A DNA stretch of 61,754 nt from NCBI RefSeq assembly GCF_008119785.1, contig NZ_VSFA01000042.1, forward strand, positions 1 through 61,754. Reading direction: 5' to 3'. The notes under the pieces were generated by a model. It was not told where the DNA came from. It did no database searches and saw only the letters and a list, made by a program, of their open reading frames with translations. Shown here piece after piece: positions 7,826-16,553 of this stretch (the stretch's first letter is position 1; every line of letters begins with the position of its first letter). The position numbers and the translations under genes were made by a program. Origin of the DNA: Micromonospora sp. MP36 (GTDB taxonomy: Bacteria; Actinomycetota; Actinomycetes; Mycobacteriales; Micromonosporaceae).

Positions 7826-8680
7826 TCAGCGGTTGCCTGCCGGCTGGGACGGTGCGCCGACGGAGCGCGGCAAGTGGGTGCAGTGGACCACCGTGGCGTC
7901 ATCAGGCATCGAAGCATCGGGGCCTGCGGAGGTGCGGGCTTCGGCCTGCCGGACGCGGCGGATGATGTCGGCCGGCCCGTTGGCGCTGAGCAGGTCCAGC
8001 ACGCCGGGCCAGTCGGTCAGGGCGTACGGGCTGACGATCCGGCTGGCGCCGTTGCTGAGCAGCGCGACGCCGGCCAGGTCATGAAGGGGCCGGCTGCCGG
8101 TCACCGCTTCCGCCGCCGCGTGCGGGTCGTCCTTGGCGATCCAGTAGCCGCCCGGCTGGTTCCGGCGAGCCCGCAGCGCCTCGACGCAGGAGTCTCGGAT
8201 GCGGTCGTACTCCGGCGTTCTCCGAGGAACGCCTTCCAACGGCGCCGAGCAGATCCGCCGAGCGGTGACCTCACGCTCGTCGGTGATGACCTGCGGGCCA
8301 CCGCGGACCTGGTCGAGGACGAGGAAGGAATCCGCGAGCAGCAGATAGTCCAGCCGGCCTCGGTGGGCGCGGACCATCACCACGGTCGCCTGGGGGCTGC
8401 TGGGGTTCGTGATGTCGCAGGTGTCCCGGTGATCGGCGGCTATCTCGGCGATCGTGGTGGCGAGGATCGCCGGGAGGTCGCGCCCGTCGTCCCGCGACAG
8501 CCGCCCGAGCAGCGCGCCGCCGAGACGGTGGGTGTACCAGGCGACACCGTGGGAGCAGATCGACTCGGTTCCCGGGATGCCGGCGCCGTCCAGCAACACA
8601 ACGGCGCCGGGAACAGCGCCGGCGAAGTCCTCGTTCGGCTGCCCGGCCGCACCGGGGCTGGTCGCCATGCTGACACGCAC
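7826..8680 (-). CDS. PP2C-like protein phosphatase domain protein
   Basis: A 284-aa protein; start GTG 8680 (VRVSMATSPG) is preferred because the conserved first strand begins at once. PNEDFAGAVPGAVVLLDGAG contains the metal-binding Asp pair of PP2C (PPM) phosphatases (E-D and D-G). ATVVMVRAHRGRLDYLLLADSFLVL is the central strand pair, and VALLSNGASRIV with PDDATVVHC supplies the later D/G and DD-AT motifs. Stand-alone proteins of this size are cytoplasmic Ser/Thr phosphatase homologues; the canonical 'DGxGG' is shortened to DGAG, so activity should not be assumed. It is divergent from the Kup K+ transporter gene with a shared 200-nt upstream region. Confidence 0.7.
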   Translation of the reverse strand: MRVSMATSPGAAGQPNEDFAGAVPGAVVLLDGAGIPGTESICSHGVAWYTHRLGGALLGRLSRDDGRDLPAILATTIAEIAADHRDTCDITNPSSPQATVVMVRAHRGRLDYLLLADSFLVLDQVRGGPQVITDEREVTARRICSAPLEGVPRRTPEYDRIRDSCVEALRARRNQPGGYWIAKDDPHAAAEAVTGSRPLHDLAGVALLSNGASRIVSPYALTDWPGVLDLLSANGPADIIRRVRQAEARTSAGPDASMPDDATVVHCTHLPRSVGAPSQPAGNR

Positions 8681-8700
8681 TCGTCGGCTCCTTGAGTCAG

Positions 8701-8721
8701 GGACAGCAGCCGTTGCTGTCC
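8701..8721. promoter_or_regulatory. Hairpin in the divergent phosphatase/kup upstream region
   Basis: GGACAGCA (8701-8708) and TGCTGTCC (8714-8721) form a perfect 8-bp inverted repeat around GCCGT. It lies 20 nt upstream of the phosphatase start and 160 nt upstream of kup. It could be an operator for either gene. I see no c-di-AMP riboswitch signature here. Confidence 0.35.
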
Positions 8722-8881
8722 TATCCTGCGGCGATTCCGCTGTCCACGCGCACCCTGCCACCGCGTGCAGGCCATCCCCGTGCCGCAACCCGTGCAGACA
8801 GGCGCACCGCGAAGAGAGATCACCTCCGCCCAGTTCCGGTTTCCGGGTGGGGAGCGGCATGCGGGTTGGTATGCCTGTGGG

Positions 8882-10867
8882 GTGTCGGAGCGAGCGAACG
8901 ACGAGCAGCCGGCGGCGGGCGGCAGCGGGCCAACCGAGGACGGTGGGACCGCGTCCCAGACGTCGCTGGCGGGTCCGCCGAGCGCGGGGAAAGCGGCCGG
9001 GCTGACCTTGCTGCTGGGTGCGCTGGGTGTGGTGTACGGCGACATCGGCACCAGCCCGCTGTACGCGTTGAAGACGGTCTTCACGCTCGATCGCGGCCTG
9101 GTGCCGAACGACCGTGACGTGTTCGGGGTGATCTCGCTGGTCTTCTGGTCGATCACCCTGATCGTGTCGATCAAATACGTGATCTTCATTCTGCGGGCCG
9201 ACAACGACGGCGAGGGCGGGGTGATGGCCCTGGCCGCTCTCGCCCGACGGGCGCTGCGCAACGCCGGTGGCCGGCGAGCCGCCACCGTGCTGGCGCTCGG
9301 GGCGCTCGGCGCCGCCCTCTTCTACGGCGACAGCGTGATCACCCCGGCGATCTCGGTGCTGTCGGCGGTCGAAGGGTTGGAGGTCTCCTCCCCGCAGTTG
9401 GCGGTGGTCGTGCTGCCGCTGTCGGCGGCGATCCTCACCGTGCTGTTCGCCGGGCAGCGCTGGGGCACCGGACGAGTCGGGAACGTGTTCGGGCCGATCA
9501 TGCTGCTCTGGTTCGCCTGCCTGGGCGTGGTCGGCGCGGCCGAGGTGCTGCGTCACCCGAGCATCCTGGCCGGCCTGTCACCGACGTACGCGGTCCTGTT
9601 CGTCGTGGAACATCCGGTCATCGCGTTCGTCGCGATGGGTGCGGTGGTGCTGGCGATCACCGGCGCCGAGGCGCTCTATGCCGACATGGGTCACTTCGGT
9701 CGCGCCCCGATCCGCCGGGCCTGGTTCGCGATCGTGTTTCCCGCGTTGACCCTCAACTACCTCGGCCAGGGCGCGCTCATCCTGCGCGCGCCGGACAGCC
9801 GAGCCAATCCGTTCTTCCTGCTGGTGCCGGAGTGGGCGCGGCTGCCGATGGTCGTCCTGGCCACCGTGGCCACCGTGATCGCGTCCCAGGCGGTGATCTC
9901 CGGGGCCTTCTCGGTGTCCCGGGAGGCGATGCGGCTGGGTTTCCTGCCCCACCTGCGCATCTGGCAGACCTCTCAACGGGAGTACGGGCAGATCTACCTA
10001 CCCGGGATCAACTGGAGCCTGTTCGCGGGGGTCCTGGTGGTGGTGTTCGCCTTCGGTTCGTCCACGAAACTCGCCGCCGCCTACGGGGTGGCGGTCACCG
10101 GCACGTTCCTGATCACCACGACCCTGGTCCTGGTCGTCGCGCGGATGCTGTGGCGCTGGTCCGCGCGGCGGGTGGTGCTGTTCGGGGTGGTCTTCGGCAG
10201 CATCGAGCTGGTCTTCTTCGCCGCGAACCTGGCCAAGGTCAGTCACGGTGGCTGGCTGACGCTGTTCATCGCGGTCGTCCTGTTCACCATCCTGGTGACG
10301 TGGCGGCGTGGCGCCGCGCTGGTCACCCCGCGACGCGCCGAACGGGAAGGTCCACTGGCTGAGTTCATCGACTCCCTGCACCGCGCGAACATCCCGTGGG
10401 TGCCGGGCACGGCCGTGTTCCCGCATCCGAACAAGGAGACGACGCCGCTGGCACTGCGCGCGAACGTCGCGCACAACCACGTCCGGCACGAGCGAATCGT
10501 GCTCATCTCCGGTCGTACCGCGAACGTCCCACACATTCCCTGGGAGCAGCGCCTGACCGTCGACGACCTCGGCGACCCGAATGACGGCATCATCCACGTC
10601 AGCGCCGTCTTCGGCTTCCAGGACCCCACCGACTTCCCCGAGGTGCTGCGCCGCGTCGCCAGCCACCCCCTGGCCAGCGGGATCGCCCTCGACCAGGTCT
10701 CCTACTTCGTCTCCAGGATCACTCTGCGGTGTACTCAGCAGCCCGGGATGGCCACCTGGCGGAAACGCCTGTTCATCGGGCTCGCCCACAACGCCGCAAG
10801 CCAGGCCGAATTCCTTCACCTGCCCCAGGAACAGACCATCGTGCTGAGCGCCGAGGTCCCCGTCTGA
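8882..10867 (+). CDS. kup: Kup-family K+ uptake permease
   Basis: About 661 aa from GTG 8882; an ATG at 8765 in the same frame would add 39 residues unlike the family. The core begins LLLGALGVVYGDIGTSPLYALK, the hallmark Kup sequence, and RADNDGEGGVMAL, LGALGAALFYGDSVITPAISVLSA and EALYADMGHFGRAPIRRAW follow in order. Twelve membrane segments run to about residue 470. A C-terminal cytoplasmic domain of about 190 residues follows (TPLALRANVAHNHVRHERIVLISGR, FQDPTDFPEVLRRV). It imports K+ with H+ symport. The start is uncertain because no good ribosome site is visible. Confidence 0.95.
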   Translation: MSERANDEQPAAGGSGPTEDGGTASQTSLAGPPSAGKAAGLTLLLGALGVVYGDIGTSPLYALKTVFTLDRGLVPNDRDVFGVISLVFWSITLIVSIKYVIFILRADNDGEGGVMALAALARRALRNAGGRRAATVLALGALGAALFYGDSVITPAISVLSAVEGLEVSSPQLAVVVLPLSAAILTVLFAGQRWGTGRVGNVFGPIMLLWFACLGVVGAAEVLRHPSILAGLSPTYAVLFVVEHPVIAFVAMGAVVLAITGAEALYADMGHFGRAPIRRAWFAIVFPALTLNYLGQGALILRAPDSRANPFFLLVPEWARLPMVVLATVATVIASQAVISGAFSVSREAMRLGFLPHLRIWQTSQREYGQIYLPGINWSLFAGVLVVVFAFGSSTKLAAAYGVAVTGTFLITTTLVLVVARMLWRWSARRVVLFGVVFGSIELVFFAANLAKVSHGGWLTLFIAVVLFTILVTWRRGAALVTPRRAEREGPLAEFIDSLHRANIPWVPGTAVFPHPNKETTPLALRANVAHNHVRHERIVLISGRTANVPHIPWEQRLTVDDLGDPNDGIIHVSAVFGFQDPTDFPEVLRRVASHPLASGIALDQVSYFVSRITLRCTQQPGMATWRKRLFIGLAHNAASQAEFLHLPQEQTIVLSAEVPV

Positions 10868-11040
10868 ACCACGCCGGGCGCCGGGCCCGGCAGTGGTGCG
10901 GTTCGCTGTCGTCCACGTCGGACCGACAGACTCAAGAGTCCCTCAATTTCCCCGCCCGCGGTGCGCCCACGTGCGGTGAGCGGCCTAGGTTCAGCTCACT
11001 TCGATGGAACACGGCGACGTGCAGCACCAGAGGAGCACCC

Positions 11041-11343
11041 ATGGCCCCCACTCCGCCCACCGATGCCGAGCTGAACGTCCTGATCCGGGCTCGGCTGGCA
11101 GCTCTCGGTATCGATCTCGATCAACTCCCGCCCGGCAGCACCCCCGACCCGGAAACCGGCTCGCCCGGGCAGGAGTCGGTACTCGCCTCGCTGCGCTCGT
11201 TCCTGCGCGGCACCGTGGCGACGCTGGCCGCGTACCAGATGCCCGCCCCCGGCACGACGGACCCCGCGCTCGGGAAAGCGCTGTCGCAGCAACACGTGCC
11301 GATCCTGTACCCCTCGAACAGCGCAGAATGGCGGAAGGCATGA
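11041..11343 (+). CDS. Small protein coupled to a Tat amidase
   Basis: A 100-aa acidic, helical protein from ATG 11041, preceded by AGAGGAGC. It reads PTDAELNVLIRARLAALGIDLDQLP, then a Pro/Gly linker, then SVLASLRSFLRGTVATLAAYQMP. It has no signal peptide. The stop codon overlaps the amidase start in ATGA, so the two are made together. Small helical partners are known beside other amidase-signature enzymes (AtzG/HpxX type), and this could be an analogous partner. That comparison is positional only; I do not recognise the sequence family. If the amidase is Tat-exported, this signal-less protein might hitchhike or stay inside as a chaperone. Confidence 0.65.
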   Translation: MAPTPPTDAELNVLIRARLAALGIDLDQLPPGSTPDPETGSPGQESVLASLRSFLRGTVATLAAYQMPAPGTTDPALGKALSQQHVPILYPSNSAEWRKA

Positions 11344-12974
11344 CCGTCGAACCACTCGACCGCTCGATCGACCGCCGGGCGTTCCTGGCCCGCGCTGCCG
11401 CGCTGGCCGTCGCCTCTGCCGCAGGCGCCACCGTCGCCGCACCCTCGATGGCGGTGGCGAGCGGCGCCCTGACCGTGAACCCGGGTACGAGGAACCAGGC
11501 CCTGGACCAGCCCAACGCCTACACCCAGCCCCGGCCGGAGGCCGTCGCCGATCCGACCGAGCTGACCATCGCCGAGGCAGCCTGGCTCATCCGCGCCAAC
11601 AAGCTGACCCCCGAGCAACTGGTCGAGGCGTACCTGGCGCGCATCTCCACGTACGACGGCACGTACCAGGCCTTCAACCTGGTGCTCGCCGACGCGGCCA
11701 TCGCGGCGGCCCGCGACGCCGCCCGCGCGCCGCGACCCGGTGCGCTCCACGGCATACCCTTGGCGATCAAGGACAACTACTACACCGAAGGCGTCCTCAC
11801 CACCGCGAACTCCTTCCTGTTCAAGGACTTCGTGCCGCCGTACGACGCGACCGCGGTGGCCCGGCTCAAGGCCGGCGGCGCCATCGTCCTCGGCAAGACG
11901 CAGATGGGCCCGCTGGCCACCACCCGTGCCACCACCCCGGCCGGCGTGGTCACCACGGTGAACGCCTGGACGCCGACCAACCGCAACACCGACCCCGGCG
12001 GCTCATCCACCGGCACCGCCACCGCGGTCGCCGGACGGATGGCCACCTCCGGCATCGGCACCCAGACCGGTGGCTCGATCACCGCCCCCTCGAACGCGCA
12101 GAACCTGACCGGGCTCAAACCGACCATGGGACGGGTCTCGGCCACCGGCGTCATCCCGCTCAGCTACACCCGCGATCATCCGGGCCCGCTGGCGCGCGAC
12201 GCCAAGGACGCCGCCATCATGCTCACCGCGATGGCCGGCGAGGACCCGGCGGACCCGCGCAGCCAGGGGCTGCCCGATGTGCCCGATCTGATCGACGCGG
12301 CCACGCCGGTGTATCGAAGGAACCGGGTCAAGCTGCGCTGGAACACCAGGATCGGGGTGCTGCCCGGATTCACCAACGGCACCTCGGCCACCGCGGCGGC
12401 CCGCCAGGCCTACCTGGCCCAGCTCGCCGAGATACCCGGCGCCACCCTCGTGGACGTTCCGCTGCCCGAGGGGTGGAGCCAACTGACCGGCGGCACCTTC
12501 AACAACATCCGGCTGCCGGAGCGCAGCGAGCCGTTCATGCCGTACCTGCGCACCGACCTGCGTGGCTTCGGCGTGTCGGTGACCAGTTGGCTGCAGGGAG
12601 CGCTGCTGGGCGGCAACGAGTTTCTCACGGGCCAGCGAGCCAAGCTGCTGCTGATGGAACGAGTGCTCAACGACCTGTTCGACGGGTGCGACGTGGTGGT
12701 GCAGACCGACCCGGTGCCGTTCGACATCCTCGGCCTGCCGGAGATCGCTTTCCCGATCGGGTTCACCGCCGCCGGCGTGCCGATCGGCACCATCCTGGGC
12801 GGCCTGCCGTACGCCGAGGACCGGCTGTTGTCGGTGGTGGCCGCGTACCAGGCGACGACGGACTGGCATCTGCGGCGGCCCGCCGACCCGCCCGCCCAAG
12901 CCAGGGCGCGCGCGGAAGCACCGACGCAGGAGCTTCGGCTGACCGCCGAGCAGGTCGCCGAACTCACCCAGTAG
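11340..12974 (+). CDS. Tat-exported amidase-signature enzyme
   Basis: A 544-aa enzyme starting at ATG 11340 (overlap ATGA). A twin-arginine signal, SIDRRAFLARAAALAVASAAG, is at residues 9-29. The amidase signature triad is visible: Lys144 in GIPLAIKDNYY, cis-Ser222 in GGSSTGTA (normally GGSSGGSA) and nucleophile Ser246 in TQTGGSITAPS (normally DTGGSIR). The Asp and Arg of the usual signature are replaced by Thr-Gln and Thr, so substrate recognition differs from GatA. AS enzymes hydrolyse amides, including peptide, aryl and fatty-acid amides. It is coupled to the 100-aa gene and followed by a strong terminator. Confidence 0.85.
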   Translation: MTVEPLDRSIDRRAFLARAAALAVASAAGATVAAPSMAVASGALTVNPGTRNQALDQPNAYTQPRPEAVADPTELTIAEAAWLIRANKLTPEQLVEAYLARISTYDGTYQAFNLVLADAAIAAARDAARAPRPGALHGIPLAIKDNYYTEGVLTTANSFLFKDFVPPYDATAVARLKAGGAIVLGKTQMGPLATTRATTPAGVVTTVNAWTPTNRNTDPGGSSTGTATAVAGRMATSGIGTQTGGSITAPSNAQNLTGLKPTMGRVSATGVIPLSYTRDHPGPLARDAKDAAIMLTAMAGEDPADPRSQGLPDVPDLIDAATPVYRRNRVKLRWNTRIGVLPGFTNGTSATAAARQAYLAQLAEIPGATLVDVPLPEGWSQLTGGTFNNIRLPERSEPFMPYLRTDLRGFGVSVTSWLQGALLGGNEFLTGQRAKLLLMERVLNDLFDGCDVVVQTDPVPFDILGLPEIAFPIGFTAAGVPIGTILGGLPYAEDRLLSVVAAYQATTDWHLRRPADPPAQARARAEAPTQELRLTAEQVAELTQ

Positions 12975-12980
12975 CCCGGG

Positions 12981-13012
12981 ACGGAGGGCGGGAGGCGGCT
13001 CCCGCCCTCCGT
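12981..13012 (+). terminator. Strong hairpin terminator of the amidase transcript
   Basis: A perfect 14-bp stem, ACGGAGGGCGGGAG (12981-12994) with CTCCCGCCCTCCGT (12999-13012), GCGG loop, followed by TGTCTC. It starts 6 nt after the amidase stop codon. Confidence 0.85.
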
Positions 13013-13379
13013 TGTCTCACGCTGGATCGCGAAGCGAATATCTGCGCTGCGGTCGCGGGAAACCTCGACCGCAATTCTCCCGTGCCGTTGAAACGACGTG
13101 CTGCGTTCACCTACCTCCCCGCCGGGGAGACGAATTGCGGCGAGACCGCAGCGGGGCAAGCGGGGTTCTCCTGAGCCGCCCCGCTGCTGGTCCGCGTGCC
13201 GGCGCCGCAGGCCGTCCGGCTGGCGCCGGCGACATCAACAAGGCTCAAGATTTGCTCAATTGCCGCGGCGAGCGTTCCTGAAAATGATCGAAGCCGGTTG
13301 AATCGATCTCACCCGATCTGGTGCGGCCGCCCCTGTCGGACCCTTTTCCGTTGTGCACTGTGCTGTGAAGGGGTGTCAG
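13013..13379. other. Intergenic region before the M14 carboxypeptidase
   Basis: These 367 nt contain no gene that I can support. The last 100 nt hold relatively AT-rich patches (AAGATTTGCTCAATTGCCG at 13246-13264 and CCTGAAAATGATCGAAGCC) that probably carry the promoter of the peptidase. No clear operator or riboswitch is visible. Confidence 0.4.
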
Positions 13380-15968
13380 GTGAAACGAAGACTGTCGCGG
13401 ACGGCGCTGCCGGTCGCCTGCGTACTGACGTTGATCGGTACGCCGGTGCTGACCTCGGGAACCGTCGCCAGCGCGGGGGACCGCGTACCGAAGCCGGAGT
13501 CGGTGATCGGCTGGGTGCCCTGCGCCGACTACAAGTTGGCCACCTACGAGCAGATCGCCGACTACTACCGGGCGCTCGACAAGGCCAGCGACCGGATGAA
13601 GCTGGTCGAGATCGGCAAGACCAGCGAGGGCCGGCCGCAGTTGATGGCCATCGTCTCCTCCGAGAAGAACCTCAAGGATAAGGACCTCGAGCGCTACCGC
13701 CAGACCTCGGTGCGGCTGTCCCAGGGCGACACACTCTCCGAGTCGGAGGCACGGGACCTGGCGAAGAACAGCAAGGCCATCGCCTGGGTCGACTTCGGCA
13801 TCCACTCCACCGAGGTGGCCGGTCACCAGACCGCCCCGCAGTTCGCCTACGACCTGGTGACCAGCGAGACGCCCGAGGCACGCGCGATCCGGGACAACGT
13901 CATCACCCTGCTCGTGCCGAACGTCAACCCGGACGGCGGCACCAAGGTGGCCGAGTGGTACCGGCAGAACCTCGGCGGCCCCTACCAGGACGCCGGCTAT
14001 CCGGAGCTCTACCAGAAGTACGCCGGGCACGACAACAACCGTGACTGGTACATGTTCAACCTGCAGGAAACCCAGAACGTCGGGCGTCAACTGTTCCACG
14101 AGTGGATCCCGCAGGTCATGCACAACGTGCACCAGACGGCGGTCTTCCCGGCGCGGATCAGCATCCCGCCCTACGAGGATCCGCTGAACCCCAACATCCA
14201 CCCCCAGGTGGTCCGCGGCGTCAACCTCGTCGGCGACGCGATGGGACAGCGGCTGGAGCGGGAGGACAAGGGCGGCGCGCTGGCGCGCCAGTCGTACGAC
14301 ATCTGGTGGAACGGCGGCGCGCGGACCGCGCCGTACTACCACAACCAGATCGGCATCCTCACCGAGACGGCGCACGCCTCGGCGACGCCGCGGGTCTACG
14401 ACCCGGCGACCTTCCCGAAGACCTTCGCGGACGGCACCTCGACCAGCGAGCCGTCGGTGTTCTACCCCAGCCCCTGGAAGGGCGGCGAGTGGCACCTGTC
14501 GCAGAGCTGCGACTACATCAAGACGGCCTCGTGGGCGATGCTGCGGGTGGCCAGCGACGACCGGGAGTCCCTGCTCTACGGGGTGTCGCAGATGGCCCGC
14601 GACGGGGCGCGTGACGGCAGCAAGACCACCTACGTGATCCCGGCCGACCAGGCGGACTTCCCGACCGCCACGAAGCTGGTGGACAAGCTGCGGTGGAACA
14701 ACATCCGGGTCGAGCAGGCGGTGAGCTCGTTCACCGTGGGCAACCGCACCTACCCGGCCGGCAGCTACGTCGTCCGTGAGGCGCAGCCCTACCGGGCGGC
14801 GGTCCTGGACCTGCTCAACGCGCAGAAGTACCCGGACCGTCGGCTCTACCCCGGCGGCCCGTTGGAGCCGCCGTACGACATCACCGGTTACACCCTGTCG
14901 TTCCAGATGGGCGTCACGGTCGACAAGCTGAACCAGCCGGTCGCGGCCACCACCCGCCAGGTGGACTGGCCGACCGTGCCGGCCGGGGTGGTGGCGGGCG
15001 CACCGAAGTACGCCTACGCCCTCGACCCCCGCGTCAACGACAGCTCCGCCGCCGTGAACGCGCTGCTCGCGGCGGGGGAGAAGGTCTACCGCAGCGGCGG
15101 CCAGGTGACCACCCGTACCGGCAGCCTGCCGGCCGGGACGTTCCTGGTCACGCCGGCGGCGGGCACCGACGCGCGGGTGACGTCGCTGGCCACCCGGCTG
15201 GGGCTCAGCATCGCGGCGGTGGACGTGAAACCGGCGAAGGTGACGACGCTGGCCGCACCCCGGATCGGCCTGTACGACGGGTTCAACAACTACGACGAGG
15301 GTTGGACCCGGCTCATCCTCGACCAGTTCGGCTTCGGGTACCAGAAGCTGACGAACGCCGCGGTCCGAGCCGGCGACCTGCGGGCGAAGTTCGACACGAT
15401 CGTGCTGCCCGACGCCACGTACAGCTCGATGCGTAACGGCCGCACGGCGGGGTCGCTACCGCCGGAATACACCGGTGGGATGACCGACGCGGGCGTGGCC
15501 AACCTCAAGAAGTTCGTCGAGGCGGGCGGCACGGTCGTGACGCTGAACAAGGCGGCCCAGCTGCCGATCAAGGCGTTCGGCGTGCCGGTCAAGGACGTCA
15601 CCGAAGGCGTGGCGGACACCCGGTACAACATCCCCGGTTCCGTGCTGAACCTCAACGTCGACGCCACCGACCCGGTCGGCGCCGGGTTCGGCTCGACCGC
15701 GTCCGCGTTCGTCGCCAACGGCCCGGCGTTCGAGGTCAACGAGGGCGCCCAGGGCGTCACCGTGGCGGCCACCTGGCCGAAGACGAACCTGCTGAAGAGC
15801 GGCTTCCTCCTCGGTGACGACGTCATCGGCGGGAAGGCGGCCGTGGTGACGGCGAAGGTGGGCGACGGGAACGTGGTGATGATCGGCTTCAAGCCGCAGC
15901 ACCGGGCCCAGTCGCACGGCACCTACCGGCTGCTGTTCAACGCGATGTACCTCGGGGGTCAGGGCTGA
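13380..15968 (+). CDS. Secreted M14-family zinc carboxypeptidase-like protein
   Basis: An 862-aa secreted protein from GTG 13380, with AAGGGG 10 nt upstream. The Sec signal (SRTALPVACVLTLIGTPVLTSG) ends near residue 30. The zinc site is H-S-T-E at 142-145 (FGIHSTEVAGHQ). The second His region is QVMHNVHQTAVFPAR, and the distal Glu is probably in ILTETAHAS. Family M14 enzymes with this long layout have a peptidase domain (to about 380) followed by a glutamine-amidotransferase-like/beta domain (RIGLYDGFNNYDEGWTRLILDQFGF, GGTVVTLNKAAQLP). Extracellular peptide hydrolysis is the likely role. Flanked by terminators, so monocistronic. Confidence 0.85.
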   Translation: MKRRLSRTALPVACVLTLIGTPVLTSGTVASAGDRVPKPESVIGWVPCADYKLATYEQIADYYRALDKASDRMKLVEIGKTSEGRPQLMAIVSSEKNLKDKDLERYRQTSVRLSQGDTLSESEARDLAKNSKAIAWVDFGIHSTEVAGHQTAPQFAYDLVTSETPEARAIRDNVITLLVPNVNPDGGTKVAEWYRQNLGGPYQDAGYPELYQKYAGHDNNRDWYMFNLQETQNVGRQLFHEWIPQVMHNVHQTAVFPARISIPPYEDPLNPNIHPQVVRGVNLVGDAMGQRLEREDKGGALARQSYDIWWNGGARTAPYYHNQIGILTETAHASATPRVYDPATFPKTFADGTSTSEPSVFYPSPWKGGEWHLSQSCDYIKTASWAMLRVASDDRESLLYGVSQMARDGARDGSKTTYVIPADQADFPTATKLVDKLRWNNIRVEQAVSSFTVGNRTYPAGSYVVREAQPYRAAVLDLLNAQKYPDRRLYPGGPLEPPYDITGYTLSFQMGVTVDKLNQPVAATTRQVDWPTVPAGVVAGAPKYAYALDPRVNDSSAAVNALLAAGEKVYRSGGQVTTRTGSLPAGTFLVTPAAGTDARVTSLATRLGLSIAAVDVKPAKVTTLAAPRIGLYDGFNNYDEGWTRLILDQFGFGYQKLTNAAVRAGDLRAKFDTIVLPDATYSSMRNGRTAGSLPPEYTGGMTDAGVANLKKFVEAGGTVVTLNKAAQLPIKAFGVPVKDVTEGVADTRYNIPGSVLNLNVDATDPVGAGFGSTASAFVANGPAFEVNEGAQGVTVAATWPKTNLLKSGFLLGDDVIGGKAAVVTAKVGDGNVVMIGFKPQHRAQSHGTYRLLFNAMYLGGQG

Positions 15969-15981
15969 CCTGACCTCGATC

Positions 15982-16017
15982 GTGGTGGCCGGGCGCACTG
16001 CTGCGCCCGGCCACCAC
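15982..16017. terminator. Convergent terminator hairpin
   Basis: A perfect 16-bp stem, GTGGTGGCCGGGCGCA (15982-15997) with TGCGCCCGGCCACCAC (16002-16017), CTGC loop, between the convergent carboxypeptidase (ends 15968) and methyltransferase (ends 16035). Confidence 0.85.
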
Positions 16018-16034
16018 TGCGTCGTCGGCAGTTC

Positions 16035-16469
16035 TCACGACCGCGGGATGGGTAGTTCACGAAGCGGGTCGCCGCCGTCGATGAAGAGTCGGGCGTCCGC
16101 CGTCGTCGCCCTGGCGATCCGCCGCAGCACCCGCTGACCGGCCCGGGGATGCCGCCCGTCGAGGGCACCAACGCGGACGGCGAACACGAGATCGAACGGC
16201 TCTTCGCCAGTCCGCAGGACGAAATCTTCGGCGGCGACCTGGCGGACGCTCATGCGGCCGGGCGCGATCTCGTCCGCCGCACCGGCTTCGGCCTGTGCGA
16301 TGGCGGCAGCGGATCGGTCGATGGCCAGGATGTGGCCGGTGGTGAGCCGGGCCGCGACGGCTCGTGCGGCCGCCCCGGGCCCGCATCCGATCTCGAGGAC
16401 GCGGGAGTGCGGCTGAAGGGGAAGGGCGTTCACGATCGCGGCGAGGCGGGGCGACAGTGAGGCCGGCAT
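16035..16469 (-). CDS. Small class I SAM-dependent methyltransferase
   Basis: A 144-aa protein from ATG 16469. Motif I is VLEIGCGPGAAARAVAARL and the acidic end of beta-2 is LAIDRS, followed by QVAAEDF (motif post-II) and FDLVFAVRVGAL (motif IV region). This is essentially the bare Rossmann core; the C-terminal substrate-binding strands are short, so it may act on a small molecule or may be a partial protein. It precedes the LLM oxidoreductase convergently and has no evident operon partner. Substrate unknown. Confidence 0.75.
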   Translation of the reverse strand: MPASLSPRLAAIVNALPLQPHSRVLEIGCGPGAAARAVAARLTTGHILAIDRSAAAIAQAEAGAADEIAPGRMSVRQVAAEDFVLRTGEEPFDLVFAVRVGALDGRHPRAGQRVLRRIARATTADARLFIDGGDPLRELPIPRS

Positions 16470-16553
16470 CTCCGGAAGGCTATCCGACGATCGCGGTCGG
16501 GGCCGGTGCGACGCGATGCGCCACTATCGGCCGTACGCGTCGACCGGAGTGAC

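Noticed and set aside
8681..8881. c-di-AMP (ydaO) riboswitch in the kup leader.
   Set aside because: Actinobacterial Kup/Ktr genes can carry it, but I cannot find its conserved core; only a simple 8-bp hairpin is seen.
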